64,000 bases of DNA from Thiobacillus sp. (GCF_030696885.1 NZ_JAUYRI010000008.1:1-64000), one strand, 5' to 3'; shown: positions 28,558-37,591, counted from the first letter of the stretch. Notes: generated from the sequence alone by a model not told the origin. Translations and numbers: made by a program.

Positions 28558-29216
28558 GCCGCGACGACGTCTTCAGCGAACTCGGCATCGGCCCCGTCTG
28601 GCGCCTGCGCGAGACCCCCGCCTCACAGCTTACCGCTGACGCCTCACCGGCCTGCGACTGGGAGCAGCTTGCCGACGCAGTCGCGAACTGCACCCGCTGC
28701 AAGCTCTCCACCACCCGTACCCAGGGCGTGCTCGGCGTCGGCGACCGCAACGCCGACTGGCTGATCGTCGGCGAGGCGCCGGGCGCCGACGAGGACGCGC
28801 AGGGCGAGCCTTTCGTCGGTCAGGCCGGCAAGCTGCTCGACGCGATGCTGGGCGCGATCGGCCTCGCGCGCGGCAACAGGGTCTACATCACCAACGTGCT
28901 GAAATCGCGCCCGCCCGGCAACCGCAATCCCGAGCATGATGAGATCGCCGCCTGCATGCCCTACCTGCTGGCGCAGATCGAACTCATCCGCCCCCGGCTC
29001 ATCGTCGCACTCGGCCGCTTCGCCGCGCAGACGCTGCTGCAGACCGACGAAGCCATCGCCCGCCTGCGCGGCCGCGTGCATCAGTATCAAGGCGTCCCGC
29101 TGATCGTGACCTATCATCCCGCCTACCTGCTGCGCAACCTGCCCGACAAGGCGCGCGCCTGGGAAGACCTGTGCCTCGCCCGCCGCACGTATCAATCCCT
29201 ACCCCCTAGCCCCTAA
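28551..29216 (+). CDS. family 4 uracil-DNA glycosylase (Fe-S)
   Basis: Base-excision enzyme removing uracil from DNA, 221 residues. Family-4 hallmarks are [47 protein letters not shown] and four Cys placed to hold a 4Fe-4S cluster (CTRC, AACMP, DLCLA). The N-terminal 45 residues are a variable extension. The last residues and stop codon (SLPPSP-stop) are read from a CCCCTA-type repeat tract (29204-29229), so the C-terminus may have been reshaped by repeat spread. Confidence 0.9.
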   Translation: MLSRDDVFSELGIGPVWRLRETPASQLTADASPACDWEQLADAVANCTRCKLSTTRTQGVLGVGDRNADWLIVGEAPGADEDAQGEPFVGQAGKLLDAMLGAIGLARGNRVYITNVLKSRPPGNRNPEHDEIAACMPYLLAQIELIRPRLIVALGRFAAQTLLQTDEAIARLRGRVHQYQGVPLIVTYHPAYLLRNLPDKARAWEDLCLARRTYQSLPPSP

Positions 29217-29229
29217 ATTCTGGCCCCTA
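29204..29229. repeat. CCCCTAG-type repeat tract at the glycosylase stop codon
   Basis: Iterations of CCCCTA/CCCCTAG straddle the stop codon. The same unit forms the large inverted repeat between tatA and tatB (47738-47854), which marks it as a dispersed family in this genome. Confidence 0.65.
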
Positions 29230-29237
29230 GACCTGCA

Positions 29238-30293
29238 ATGAAACTCCTGCATTCCGCGCTGCGTTTTCGCGTCAATTATTTTTCCGACCTTGGCCGCCAT
29301 CAGGTGGTGATCTGGATGCCCGGCGACACGCCGCCGGTCGATGCCCAGGTCGACGTCGGCCCGAAGATCGAGCACGAGGTGCCGAACGACGTGTTCCGCA
29401 GCGACATCGCGCCGCTGAAGTTCGGGCGTTTCTATCCTTCGCAGCTGCTGCACGCCGACGACGCGCCCGGCCCGATGTTCCGCGTGATGAAGTTGAATGG
29501 CGACAACTTCGTCGCCAATTTCAGCCATCCGCTGCAGGGCCGCATCTTCAGCATCGACAGCGGCAAGAGCGACGTCTCGACCGAGCCGGTCGGCAAGGTG
29601 GAGCAGTTGCTGGAATGGAGCGGCATGGACGCGCAGATGCAGACGCCGACCGACTTCGAGGGGCCGGAAGCGTTCGCCCGCGAGGACGAGACACCGGACG
29701 CCGCGTTCTACGCGCAACCCCGAAAAGTCACCCACGTCGACGCTGTATGTGCGCGCCGCATCCAGGCGCTGTACCGCACCGTGCTGCCGGAAAACGCGCG
29801 TGTGCTCGACCTGATGGCGGGCTGGCGCTCGCATCTGCCGGACACGGTGCAATCCGCCGTCGGCCTCGGCATGAACGCCGACGAACTGGCCGACAACCCG
29901 CAGCTCGCCGAACGCATCGTGCACGACCTCAACGCCGATCCGAAGCTGCCGTTTCCGGATGCCAGCTTCGACGCGGTGGTGTGCACGGTGTCGTTCGAAT
30001 ACCTGATCCAGCCGCACAAGATCGTCGCCGAGGCGCGGCGGGTGCTGAAGCCGGGTGGCATGTTCGTGGTGACGCTGTCGAACCGCTATTTCCCGCCCAA
30101 GGTCATCAAGCTGTGGACCCAACTGCACCCGATGGAGCGCATGGCCTGGGTCGGCTCGCTGATCAAGCAGGCCGGCTTCAAGAAGGTGGAAACCTACGTC
30201 GAGCGCGGCCTCAAGCGGCCGAAGGACGACCGCTACGCCGACACGCTGACCGAATCCGACCCGCTGTTCGCCACCTGGGGCGTGGCGCCCTGA
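29238..30293 (+). CDS. FKBP(SlyD)-like domain fused to SAM methyltransferase
   Basis: A 351-residue protein. The N-terminal half (about 35-120) resembles an FKBP-type prolyl isomerase: EVPNDVFRSDIAPLKFGRFYP and VMKLNGDNFVANFSHPLQGRIFSID parallel the VNGNHPLAG block of SlyD. After a linker, a class I methyltransferase follows: ARVLDLMAGWRSHLP (motif I), FDAVVCTVSFEYLIQPHKIV, RVLKPGGMFVVTLSN. Motif I departs from the usual GxGxG form (MAGWRSH). Substrate unknown; it may act on a nascent or folding protein. It sits between the glycosylase and a phosphoesterase gene. Confidence 0.75.
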   Translation: MKLLHSALRFRVNYFSDLGRHQVVIWMPGDTPPVDAQVDVGPKIEHEVPNDVFRSDIAPLKFGRFYPSQLLHADDAPGPMFRVMKLNGDNFVANFSHPLQGRIFSIDSGKSDVSTEPVGKVEQLLEWSGMDAQMQTPTDFEGPEAFAREDETPDAAFYAQPRKVTHVDAVCARRIQALYRTVLPENARVLDLMAGWRSHLPDTVQSAVGLGMNADELADNPQLAERIVHDLNADPKLPFPDASFDAVVCTVSFEYLIQPHKIVAEARRVLKPGGMFVVTLSNRYFPPKVIKLWTQLHPMERMAWVGSLIKQAGFKKVETYVERGLKRPKDDRYADTLTESDPLFATWGVAP

Positions 30294-30302
30294 TCGGAAA
30301 CC

Positions 30303-30785
30303 ATGGCGCGCACGCTGATCGGGTTGATCGCCGACACCCACGGCCTGCTGCGGCCCGAAGCTGTCGCCGCCTTGCAGGGCTGCGCGCACATCGTCCATGC
30401 CGGCGACATCGGCTCGCGCAGCGGCGAGCCGCGCGGCGTGCTCGACATGCTGGCGCAGATTGCGCCCACGACGGTGGTGCGCGGCAACAATGACCGCGCT
30501 GACTGGGCGACGACGATCCCCTACACGGCGGATATTGAATTCGAACGCGTGCGCATCCACGTGCTGCACATTCTCGACGAACTCGCCATCGATCCTTCCG
30601 CAGCGGGCACGCATGTCGTCGTGTCGGGCCATTCGCACCAGCCTCGCGTGGAAACCCGGGCTGGCGTATTGTTCGTCAACCCGGGCAGCGCGGGGCCGCG
30701 CCGCTTCAGGCTGCCGGTCAGCGTGGCCCGTTTATGGGTGGATGACACGCATGCCGAAGCAGAGCTGGTCACGCTTTTAAAGTAA
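30303..30785 (+). CDS. YfcE/MJ0936-type metallophosphoesterase
   Basis: A 160-residue calcineurin-like phosphoesterase. Metal ligands are visible in LIADTHGLL, HAGDIGSR, RGNNDRADW and VSGHSHQPRVE. Such proteins hydrolyse phosphodiesters such as artificial or cyclic substrates; the native one is unclear. The final NPGSAGPRRFRLPVS is typical. Starts 9 bp after the fusion methyltransferase. Confidence 0.88.
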   Translation: MARTLIGLIADTHGLLRPEAVAALQGCAHIVHAGDIGSRSGEPRGVLDMLAQIAPTTVVRGNNDRADWATTIPYTADIEFERVRIHVLHILDELAIDPSAAGTHVVVSGHSHQPRVETRAGVLFVNPGSAGPRRFRLPVSVARLWVDDTHAEAELVTLLK

Positions 30786-30848
30786 GCTTGTCTGACTGGG
30801 TGCCGGCCGTTTCCGGTACTTCGCATATCTCTTGAGGAGGAGCGCGAC

Positions 30849-31529
30849 ATGTTGAAATGGCTGATGGTGACGTTCATGGCGCTGGCCCTGTCGGGCTGCG
30901 GCTATAACACTTTTCAATCGACCGACGAGGAAATCACGGCGACCTGGGCCGAAGTGCTGAACCAGTACCAGCGCCGCGCCGATCTGGTGCCGAATCTGGT
31001 CAACGTGGTGAAGGGCTACGCGGCGCACGAGGAGAAGGTTTTCCTCGAAGTGACCCAGGCACGTGCCCGTGTCGGCGGCATCCAGGCCACGCCCGAGCTG
31101 GTCAACGACGAGGTGGCGTTCCAGCGCTTCATTGCCGCGCAGGGCGAGCTGACCGGCGCGATTTCCCGTTTGTTATTGGTGGCGGAAAACTATCCGCAGC
31201 TGAAGGCCGACGGCCTGTTCCGCGACCTTCAGGCCCAGCTCGAAGGCACCGAGAACCGCATCACCGTCGCGCGCAACCGCTACATCGATGCGGTGAAGAC
31301 CTACAACGTCACCGTGCGCTCCTTCCCCTCCAACCTCACCGCGATGCTGTTCGGCTACAAGACCAAGCCGAGCTTCACGGTGGAAAACGAGGCGGCGATC
31401 GCCGCGCCGCCCACGGTCGATTTCGGTGCCCCGGCGCCGACCCCGACACCGGCGCCCACGCCCGCTCCGGCGCCCGCTCCGGCGCCCGCCAGCGGCGATT
31501 CGGGTGGCAGTCTGTCGCACGGGTATTGA
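30849..31529 (+). CDS. LemA family protein
   Basis: A 226-residue envelope protein with an N-terminal lipobox (LSGCG) and a helical LemA core: NQYQRRADLVPNLVNVVKGYA, FQRFIAAQGELTGAISRLL, LQAQLEGTENRITVARNRYI and VRSFPSNLTAMLFGYKTKP. The C-terminus is a low-complexity Pro/Ala tail (PTPAPTPAPAPAPAPA). LemA genes usually precede TPM-domain genes as here; function unknown, linked to envelope stress. A GAGGAG ribosome site precedes it. Confidence 0.92.
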   Translation: MLKWLMVTFMALALSGCGYNTFQSTDEEITATWAEVLNQYQRRADLVPNLVNVVKGYAAHEEKVFLEVTQARARVGGIQATPELVNDEVAFQRFIAAQGELTGAISRLLLVAENYPQLKADGLFRDLQAQLEGTENRITVARNRYIDAVKTYNVTVRSFPSNLTAMLFGYKTKPSFTVENEAAIAAPPTVDFGAPAPTPTPAPTPAPAPAPAPASGDSGGSLSHGY

Positions 31530-31536
31530 CACGCCG

Positions 31537-32442
31537 ATGAGGCGACTCGCCGTAACGCGGCTGGCGCATACGATCTTTCGCGGGCTTCGGCCCGCAGAAA
31601 GTCGGAGTCCCCTTGTGGGATTCGGCTTTCTGCTGGCGGCGCTTGCGCTGTCCGCCTGGGCCCAGGTAGCGGTGCCCGAACTCACGCGCCGTGTCACCGA
31701 CCTGACGGCGACGCTAAGTGCCGAACAGACCGGCCAGCTGGAAAACAAACTGGCCGCATTCGAAGCGCAGAAGGGCAGCCAGATCGCGGTGCTGATGGTC
31801 CCCACGCTCGAAGGCGAGGACATCGCGCAATTCGGCATCCGCGTCGCCGAGCAATGGAAAATCGGCCGCGAGAAAGCCGACGACGGCGTGATCCTGATTG
31901 TCGCCAAGGACGACCGCGATATGCGGCTGGAAGTCGGCTACGGGCTGGAAGGCGCGATCCCCGATGCGGTTGCCAGACGGGTGATCGCCGAGGTCATCGC
32001 GCCGCGTTTTCGTGACGAGTCCTATGCCGCCGGCATCGATGCCGGCGTCGATCAACTGATGCGGCTGATCGAAGGCGAGGCACTGCCGCCGCCCGCATCA
32101 GGCCAGGGCGAAGGCGATGATGCGGTGTTTGGCCTGCTCGTCATCGGCGGCGTGGTGGTGGGCTGGCTGCTGTCGGTGCTGATGAGCCGCCCGGCCGCGG
32201 GTGGCCTGGCTGCGCTCGGCAGTGGGGCGATAGGCGCATTCCTGCTCGGGTTCAGTCCGCTGTTGCTGATCATTGGCGGGTTCGTGTTCGCGGCCGTGGC
32301 TTCGGGATTCCGCCAGGGCGGCGGCTGGACCAGCGGCGGCGGGATGGGGCGAGGCGGCGGATTCGGCGGCGGCGGCGGTGGTGGTTCGTGGGGCGGCGGC
32401 GGAGGGGGGTTCGGCGGAGGAGGCGCTTCGGGATCATGGTGA
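31537..32442 (+). CDS. TPM-domain membrane protein (YgcG family)
   Basis: A 301-residue protein. After a leader, the TPM domain (about 40-170) contains VTDLTATLSAEQTGQLENKL, IAVLMVPTLEGEDIAQFGIRVAEQW and VGYGLEGAIPDAVARRVI. Two hydrophobic segments and a Gly-rich tail (GGGMGRGGGFGGGGGGGSWG) follow, a known pattern. The leader is odd: 31580-31633 holds two palindromes in coding sequence. A GTG at 31615 would skip them but leaves a signal without basic residues. The end overlaps the next gene by 7 bp. Confidence 0.85.
   Translation: MRRLAVTRLAHTIFRGLRPAESRSPLVGFGFLLAALALSAWAQVAVPELTRRVTDLTATLSAEQTGQLENKLAAFEAQKGSQIAVLMVPTLEGEDIAQFGIRVAEQWKIGREKADDGVILIVAKDDRDMRLEVGYGLEGAIPDAVARRVIAEVIAPRFRDESYAAGIDAGVDQLMRLIEGEALPPPASGQGEGDDAVFGLLVIGGVVVGWLLSVLMSRPAAGGLAALGSGAIGAFLLGFSPLLLIIGGFVFAAVASGFRQGGGWTSGGGMGRGGGFGGGGGGGSWGGGGGGFGGGGASGSW
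31580..31633 (+). repeat. palindromic sequence inside the TPM leader
   Basis: GCGGGC-TTCG-GCCCGC (31580-31595) is a perfect UUCG hairpin. Directly after, an 18-nt arm at 31594-31611 pairs with a 17-nt arm at 31617-31633 with about three mismatches or gaps. The block is translated as residues about 15-33. Confidence 0.6.
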
Positions 32443-32942
32443 ATTTCAGGCGTGTGCTCAAACATCTGTTCATGCCGCCGGGGGCGTGGCGGCGTGCGTT
32501 TCCGCAGGCCACGCTCGATGCGATCGAAGCTGCGGTCGCATCCAGCGAAACGGGCCACCGCGGCGAGATCCGTTTCGCCATCGAGAACAGCCTGCCCGCC
32601 ACGCTGGCGTGGCGCGGCACCAGCGGCCGCGAACGCGCGATCGAGGTGTTCTCCCACCTGCGCGTGTGGGACACCGAACACAACAGCGGCGTGCTGATCT
32701 ATCTGCTGCTGGCCGACCACGACATCGAGATTGTTGCCGACCGTGGTATCGCCGCGAAGGTGGATCCAGCTGACTGGGAGGCGGTGGCACACTCGATGGA
32801 AGCCGCATTCCGGCAGGGCGATTTCGAGCGCGGCGCGCTCGACGGCATCGCGCAGATCGACGCAATCCTGACGGCACATTTCCCGCCGTCCGGGCATAAT
32901 CCCGACGAGCTGGCGAACCGGCCGGTGATTCTGGGGAGATGA
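32436..32942 (+). CDS. second TPM-domain protein
   Basis: A 168-residue protein with a soluble TPM-type domain: FPQATLDAIEAAVASSETGHRGEI, IEVFSHLRVWDTEHNSGVLIY and DIEIVADRGIAAKVD. No signal or membrane segment is seen, so it is probably cytosolic or peripheral. It overlaps the first TPM gene by 7 bp and ends 1 bp before the nfeD-like gene; the set LemA-TPM-TPM is a recurring betaproteobacterial trio. Confidence 0.85.
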   Translation: MVNFRRVLKHLFMPPGAWRRAFPQATLDAIEAAVASSETGHRGEIRFAIENSLPATLAWRGTSGRERAIEVFSHLRVWDTEHNSGVLIYLLLADHDIEIVADRGIAAKVDPADWEAVAHSMEAAFRQGDFERGALDGIAQIDAILTAHFPPSGHNPDELANRPVILGR

Positions 32943-32943
32943 G

Positions 32944-33351
32944 ATGCAGGCGTTTGTAGCGTGGTGGATTCTGGCGGCGGTACTGGTGGGGGTTGAACTC
33001 ACCAGCGGGACCTTCTATCTGCTGGTGTACGGCCTCGCTGCCGCGGCGGCCGGTCTGGCCGCCTGGCTCGGTGCCGGCGTGCTGGTGCAGTTGCTGACGG
33101 CGGGCGCGATTGCCGTGCTGGGCACGCTGGCGCTGCGCCGCTGGAAACAGTCGACAGCCCATCCGGAATCCAATGTGCAGAACATGGACATCGGCCAGAC
33201 GGTGCAGCTCGAATCCTGGCAGGCGGGTCGCGGCCAGGTCAAATACCGCGGCGCGCTGTGGGATGCCGAAGCCGAATCGGACCGCGTCGACAGTACGCGC
33301 CCGCTGATGATCCGCGCGGTTCGGGGCAATACGCTGGTGCTGGGCAACTAG
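32944..33351 (+). CDS. NfeD-like membrane protein
   Basis: A 135-residue protein with two or three N-terminal hydrophobic segments (about 4-60) and a C-terminal OB-fold (VQLESWQAGRGQVKYRGALWDAEAE). Short NfeD proteins work as partners of SPFH/stomatin proteins, and the SPFH gene follows 41 bp downstream. Confidence 0.88.
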   Translation: MQAFVAWWILAAVLVGVELTSGTFYLLVYGLAAAAAGLAAWLGAGVLVQLLTAGAIAVLGTLALRRWKQSTAHPESNVQNMDIGQTVQLESWQAGRGQVKYRGALWDAEAESDRVDSTRPLMIRAVRGNTLVLGN

Positions 33352-33392
33352 GCGCCGGCCGGCGCACAACATAAACACAATAGGGAGAGCAA

Positions 33393-34322
33393 ATGGATAT
33401 CGTCGCACTGGTCATTCTGGCCGTCATTCTGATCGTCGTCGCCAAGGGCGTTCGCGTGGTGCCGCAGCAGAACGCCTGGGTGGTCGAACGCCTCGGCAAG
33501 TTCCATGCAGTGCTCGCGCCCGGCCTCAATCTGGTGATTCCCTTCATCGACACCGTGGCCTACAAGCATTCGCTGAAGGAAATTCCGCTCGATGTGCCGA
33601 GCCAGGTCTGCATCACGCGTGACAACACGCAGCTGGCGGTCGACGGCATCCTGTATTTCCAGGTCACCGACCCCAAGATGGCGTCCTACGGGGCGAGCGA
33701 CTACATCGATGCGATCTCGCAGCTGGCGCAGACCACGCTGCGTTCGATGATCGGCCGCATGGAAATGGACCGCACCTTCGAGGAACGCGACGACATCAAC
33801 CGCGGCGTGGTGCTGGCATTGAACGAGGCGTCGACCAACTGGGGCGTCAAGGTGCTGCGCTACGAAATCAAGGACCTCACCCCGCCGAAGGAAATCCTGC
33901 ATGCGATGCAGCGGCAGATCACCGCCGAGCGCGAAAAGCGCGCGCTGATCGCCTCGTCCGAAGGCCGCATGCAGGAACAGATCAACATTGCCACCGGCGC
34001 GCGCAATGCGGCGATCCAGGAATCCGAGGGCGAGATGCAGGCGGCGATCAACGTCGCCCAGGGCGAAGCCGAGGCGATCAAGGCGATTGCCGCCGCCAAT
34101 GCCGAGGCGATTGCCCGCGTTGCGCGCGCGGTCGAGTTGCCCGGCGGCATGCAGGCGGTGAATCTGAAAGTGGCAGAAAAATACGTCGAAGCCTTTGCCG
34201 GCATCGCCAAGACCGGCAACACCCTGATCGTGCCGTCCAACATGGCCGATCTGAGCTCGCTGATCGCCGGCGCAATGAGTGTGGTGAAGGCGCAGGGCGG
34301 CAGCGGCGCAGCCAAGGCCTGA
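33393..34322 (+). CDS. SPFH-domain paraslipin (stomatin-like) protein
   Basis: A 309-residue inner-membrane scaffold protein. An N-terminal membrane anchor (IVALVILAVILIVVAKGV) precedes the SPFH domain (VVPQQNAWVVERLGKFHAVL, TVAYKHSLKEIPLDVPSQVC) and the coiled coil rich in Ala/Glu (QIATAEREKRALIASSEG ... NVAQGEAEAIKAIAAANAEA, abridged). Likely forms oligomeric rings with the NfeD partner. A GGGAGAG ribosome site precedes it. Confidence 0.92.
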   Translation: MDIVALVILAVILIVVAKGVRVVPQQNAWVVERLGKFHAVLAPGLNLVIPFIDTVAYKHSLKEIPLDVPSQVCITRDNTQLAVDGILYFQVTDPKMASYGASDYIDAISQLAQTTLRSMIGRMEMDRTFEERDDINRGVVLALNEASTNWGVKVLRYEIKDLTPPKEILHAMQRQITAEREKRALIASSEGRMQEQINIATGARNAAIQESEGEMQAAINVAQGEAEAIKAIAAANAEAIARVARAVELPGGMQAVNLKVAEKYVEAFAGIAKTGNTLIVPSNMADLSSLIAGAMSVVKAQGGSGAAKA

Positions 34323-34330
34323 AGCCGGGT

Positions 34331-34351
34331 CCGGGGCATTTAAGGCCCCGG
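34331..34351 (+). terminator. possible hairpin terminator/attenuator after the SPFH gene
   Basis: CCGGGGC (34331-34337) pairs with GCCCCGG (34345-34351) 9 bp after the stop. No T-run follows, so it may stabilise the transcript rather than end it. Confidence 0.35.
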
Positions 34352-34436
34352 CGCCTGGGCGGCGGCGGGTTCAAGTTCGCGGCATTGCGGACGATATACC
34401 CAATAAGCATAAAAATACGCGCCCGCCGCGACGATC

Positions 34437-35300
34437 ATGATTTGGACCCCCCTTCCGCTGCTGGCCGTTGTGGCGCTGCTCGTGCTGAGCGCGCCTGCGT
34501 TCGCGCGCGCGGGCGGCGAGGTCGAAGCGAAACTGCCCTCCGGAATGGTGGTCGGCGCGAGCTATCATCCGGGCCGCAAGCAGCTGCCGGCGGTGCTCAT
34601 CCTGCATGGCTTTCTGCAAACCCGCGATTTTCCCACCGTGGCCAGCACTATGGATGCGCTCGCGAGCGGGGGCTACACGGTGCTGGCGCCGACATTGTCG
34701 CTGGGGGTGTCGCGGCGCAACAAGAGCCTGCCCTGCGAGGCGCTGCATTTGCATACGCTCGAGGAAGACGCGGAGGAAATTGCATTCTGGGTACGCTGGC
34801 TGATGTCGAAGGGGCATTCGCGCATCACGCTGATCGGCCACAGTTACGGCAATCTGCAGTTGCTTGCCTACCTGGGCCGGAATCCGTCGCCTGTCGTGAA
34901 GCAGTTGCTGATGATCAGCCTGACCGATGTGGAAGCCAAGCAGAGTGCGGCGCAACGCGCACGCTTCGCCCAGGCCTTGCGCGAACGCGTGGCGCGTGGG
35001 GACACCCGCCTGGCCGAAATCGAGTTCGGCCATTGCAAGAAATATGTCAGCCCACCCGCCAGTCTGCTGTCCTACATGAGCATCAGCCGGCAGCGCATCC
35101 TCGACGCGGTGGCGCAGTCCCCGGTTCCGGCCCGGGTCATCATGGGCAGCCTGGATGACCGCATGGGGGTCGGCTGGGTAGAACATCTGCAGGGGCGCGG
35201 CATCGCAGTCAGCGTGATTCCGGGTGCCTCGCACTTTTTCGACAACCAGTTCGAATTCGATCTGCATGAAGTTGTGCTGCAGACCGTGACGGGGCGCTGA
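34437..35300 (+). CDS. exported alpha/beta hydrolase
   Basis: A 287-residue protein with a signal peptide (cleavage near AFARA). The hydrolase core has an oxyanion segment ILHGFLQTRDF, nucleophile elbow GHSYGN (Ser), a possible acid Asp in MGSLDDRMG and His in PGASHFFDNQ. Substrate unknown. It ends 3 bp before the GGDEF-EAL gene and may be co-expressed. Confidence 0.78.
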   Translation: MIWTPLPLLAVVALLVLSAPAFARAGGEVEAKLPSGMVVGASYHPGRKQLPAVLILHGFLQTRDFPTVASTMDALASGGYTVLAPTLSLGVSRRNKSLPCEALHLHTLEEDAEEIAFWVRWLMSKGHSRITLIGHSYGNLQLLAYLGRNPSPVVKQLLMISLTDVEAKQSAAQRARFAQALRERVARGDTRLAEIEFGHCKKYVSPPASLLSYMSISRQRILDAVAQSPVPARVIMGSLDDRMGVGWVEHLQGRGIAVSVIPGASHFFDNQFEFDLHEVVLQTVTGR

Positions 35301-35303
35301 CGC

Positions 35304-37580
35304 ATGCCGCTGGCGTCGATGCGTGCCTGGCTTGCACCGCGGCCGATTGCCCACTACGCGCTGCTGCTACTGTGCGTGCTGGTGGTTTCGCTCGGCGTGC
35401 TCGCGAGCTTCGTTTTCAACGATGCCACGCGCCTGCGCGATCGGATCGCTCAGACCGACCAGACGCTCGCCCATCAGGAACTGGAAGAGGCCGTGTCGCT
35501 GCTGAGCCGGCACGCCCGGGACGCAGCGGCGGCACTCACGCAATGGGATGAGGCGCGCCAGCAACTGGACAACCCGATTTACTACGGCTACTGGCGCAAT
35601 TCGCGTGCGCTGGCTGCAGGGGTGCTGCCCGAAGGCATGGTGGCGGTCGACCTCTACGACTTGCAGGGGCGCAATCTGTCGGCGTTCCCGGAGAAAGAGG
35701 CCAGCATGCCGCCGCAGATCGACCCGCAGGACTTGTCGTCTTTTCTGCAGCGCGAAAGCGGCCGTCATTACCTGTATTTCTTTTTTCCGTTCCACCAGGA
35801 TGCCGGAAAGAAATACCTGAGCGGCTACGCCGGGCTCAAGTTCGATTTCGAGCGCGAGCTCAGGCAGCTGCGTACCTTCCGTTATCTGGATCTGTCGAGC
35901 CTGCATCTGGAAGCCGGCGACGGGGTGCGCATCCCGGTCGACACCCTGGTTTCCGCCATGCGCTTCGAGTCAACCGGCAATCCCGAGACGCGCGAGCTGG
36001 AGGTGCTGGTTACCCGCTCGTTCTATGAAATCGCGCTCATCATCGCGGCCATTTCGCTGATCGGGTATGTCGCGCTGGTGTACGTGGTTGCCAAGCCCTT
36101 GCGGCGGCTGTCGAGCCATATCGATTCGATGCGGCGCGGCCGCAGCCAGGGCCAGCTGCTCGACGACAGCTATCGTGGCATGCTGGCCGTGACCGAACTG
36201 GAAAACGTCCGCCATTCGCTGAACGACTATCAGCACCAGCTCGACGACATGCATGTCAGTCTGGCGCACAAGAACAAGGAATTGTGGACGCTGGCACACC
36301 AGGATCCGCTGACGGGCATCTTCAACCGTCGTGCGTTCGACGACGACTGGCGCGCCATGCTGCGCAGCCATCGCGACACGCCGCAGGGCGTGGCCTTCCT
36401 GCTGTTCGACTGCGATCACTTCAAGCCGATCAACGACACCTATGGACATCAGGTGGGCGATCGCGTGATCGAGGGATTGGCGCTGTCGCTGGGCGGCGCC
36501 CTGAGGGCAGGCGATCGGCTCTACCGGCTGGGCGGCGACGAATTCGCCACGGTCTTGTTTGCCACCGATCCCGAACGCGCCAGGCAGGTGGCGGAGCGTT
36601 GCGTCGAAGACGTGCTGCGTTATGACTTTAACGCCTATGGGGTCAAGGAGCCGGTGCGCGTCAGCGTCGGCATCGCTTGCGTTGAGGAGGCCGATGCCAG
36701 TGTGGACGGTTTGCAGCATCTGCACCGGCAGGCCGATATCGCGATGTACTACGCCAAGCGTCCGGGGCAGGGCAAGATCGCGGTCTATTCGGAAGAAATG
36801 GGCGAAGGCCTGGAGGCGGTGGTGTCGAGCGCCGAAACCAGCGCGGTCTACGAGGCGATGTCGGACCCTAGCCGGCTTGAAATGCATTATCAGCCGGTGC
36901 TGGATCTGTCCACGTCGCGCTTCGATTACTACGAAGCGCTGGTGCGCATCCGCGGGGAACAGGGGCTTGTCATGCCATCCAGCATTTTCCCTGTGGTTGA
37001 GCTACGTGGGCTCGAGTGCGAATTCGACCTTGCCGTACTGGAACGGGTGCGGGCCGATCTGGAGGCGGGGCTTGTACCCGATGGCGCGGGCGTCTCGCTC
37101 AACGTTTCTGGCCCCGGCATCGTCAGTCAGCGCGTCAACGACGCGCTGATGCAGTTCGCGCCCCTGCTGATCACGCACAAACTGGTGCTGGAAGTGACCG
37201 AAACCTCGCTGATCACGCAAATCGCCCAGGCCTCGGCCAATCTGGCCCGCCTGCGCAAGGCGGGATTCATCATCGCACTCGACGATTTCGGCAGCGGCTA
37301 TTCTTCATTGCGTTACCTGTCGAGCATGCCGGTGGATCTGGTGAAGTTCGACATTTCGATGGTGCGCAGCCTGGAAGAATCGGGGCGTCAGGCTGTCTTT
37401 GTCGAAGACCTCGCGCGCATGATCAAGGACGCGGGCTACCGTCTGGTGGCCGAGGGCATCGAATCCGAATCCCTGCTTGCCAAGGTGAGGCAGCTCGGTT
37501 TCTCGCACGCCCAGGGCTTCCATATCGGCCGCCCCGCTGCGCTGAGCCGGCATCCGGAGCCGCAACGCGCCAGCGTCTAG
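35304..37580 (+). CDS. membrane-bound diguanylate cyclase/phosphodiesterase (GGDEF-EAL)
   Basis: A 758-residue cyclic-di-GMP enzyme. A first helix (about 18-40), a periplasmic sensor of about 200 residues (CHASE4-like), a second helix (about 240-262) and a HAMP-like linker precede GGDEF (LTGIFNRRAFDDDW ... LGGDEFATVLF, intact) and EAL (YYEALVRIRGEQG, ETSLITQIAQ, ALDDFGSGYSSL, KFDISMVRSL). Both active-site signatures are kept. The inhibitory-site RxxD is not evident before GGDEF. The environmental signal is unknown. Confidence 0.9.
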   Translation: MPLASMRAWLAPRPIAHYALLLLCVLVVSLGVLASFVFNDATRLRDRIAQTDQTLAHQELEEAVSLLSRHARDAAAALTQWDEARQQLDNPIYYGYWRNSRALAAGVLPEGMVAVDLYDLQGRNLSAFPEKEASMPPQIDPQDLSSFLQRESGRHYLYFFFPFHQDAGKKYLSGYAGLKFDFERELRQLRTFRYLDLSSLHLEAGDGVRIPVDTLVSAMRFESTGNPETRELEVLVTRSFYEIALIIAAISLIGYVALVYVVAKPLRRLSSHIDSMRRGRSQGQLLDDSYRGMLAVTELENVRHSLNDYQHQLDDMHVSLAHKNKELWTLAHQDPLTGIFNRRAFDDDWRAMLRSHRDTPQGVAFLLFDCDHFKPINDTYGHQVGDRVIEGLALSLGGALRAGDRLYRLGGDEFATVLFATDPERARQVAERCVEDVLRYDFNAYGVKEPVRVSVGIACVEEADASVDGLQHLHRQADIAMYYAKRPGQGKIAVYSEEMGEGLEAVVSSAETSAVYEAMSDPSRLEMHYQPVLDLSTSRFDYYEALVRIRGEQGLVMPSSIFPVVELRGLECEFDLAVLERVRADLEAGLVPDGAGVSLNVSGPGIVSQRVNDALMQFAPLLITHKLVLEVTETSLITQIAQASANLARLRKAGFIIALDDFGSGYSSLRYLSSMPVDLVKFDISMVRSLEESGRQAVFVEDLARMIKDAGYRLVAEGIESESLLAKVRQLGFSHAQGFHIGRPAALSRHPEPQRASV

Positions 37581-37591
37581 TGTCGCGACAC

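Noticed and set aside
29199-30638. Leftward open frame of 479 residues
   Set aside because: Lies antisense to the FKBP-methyltransferase and phosphoesterase, both with clear motifs.
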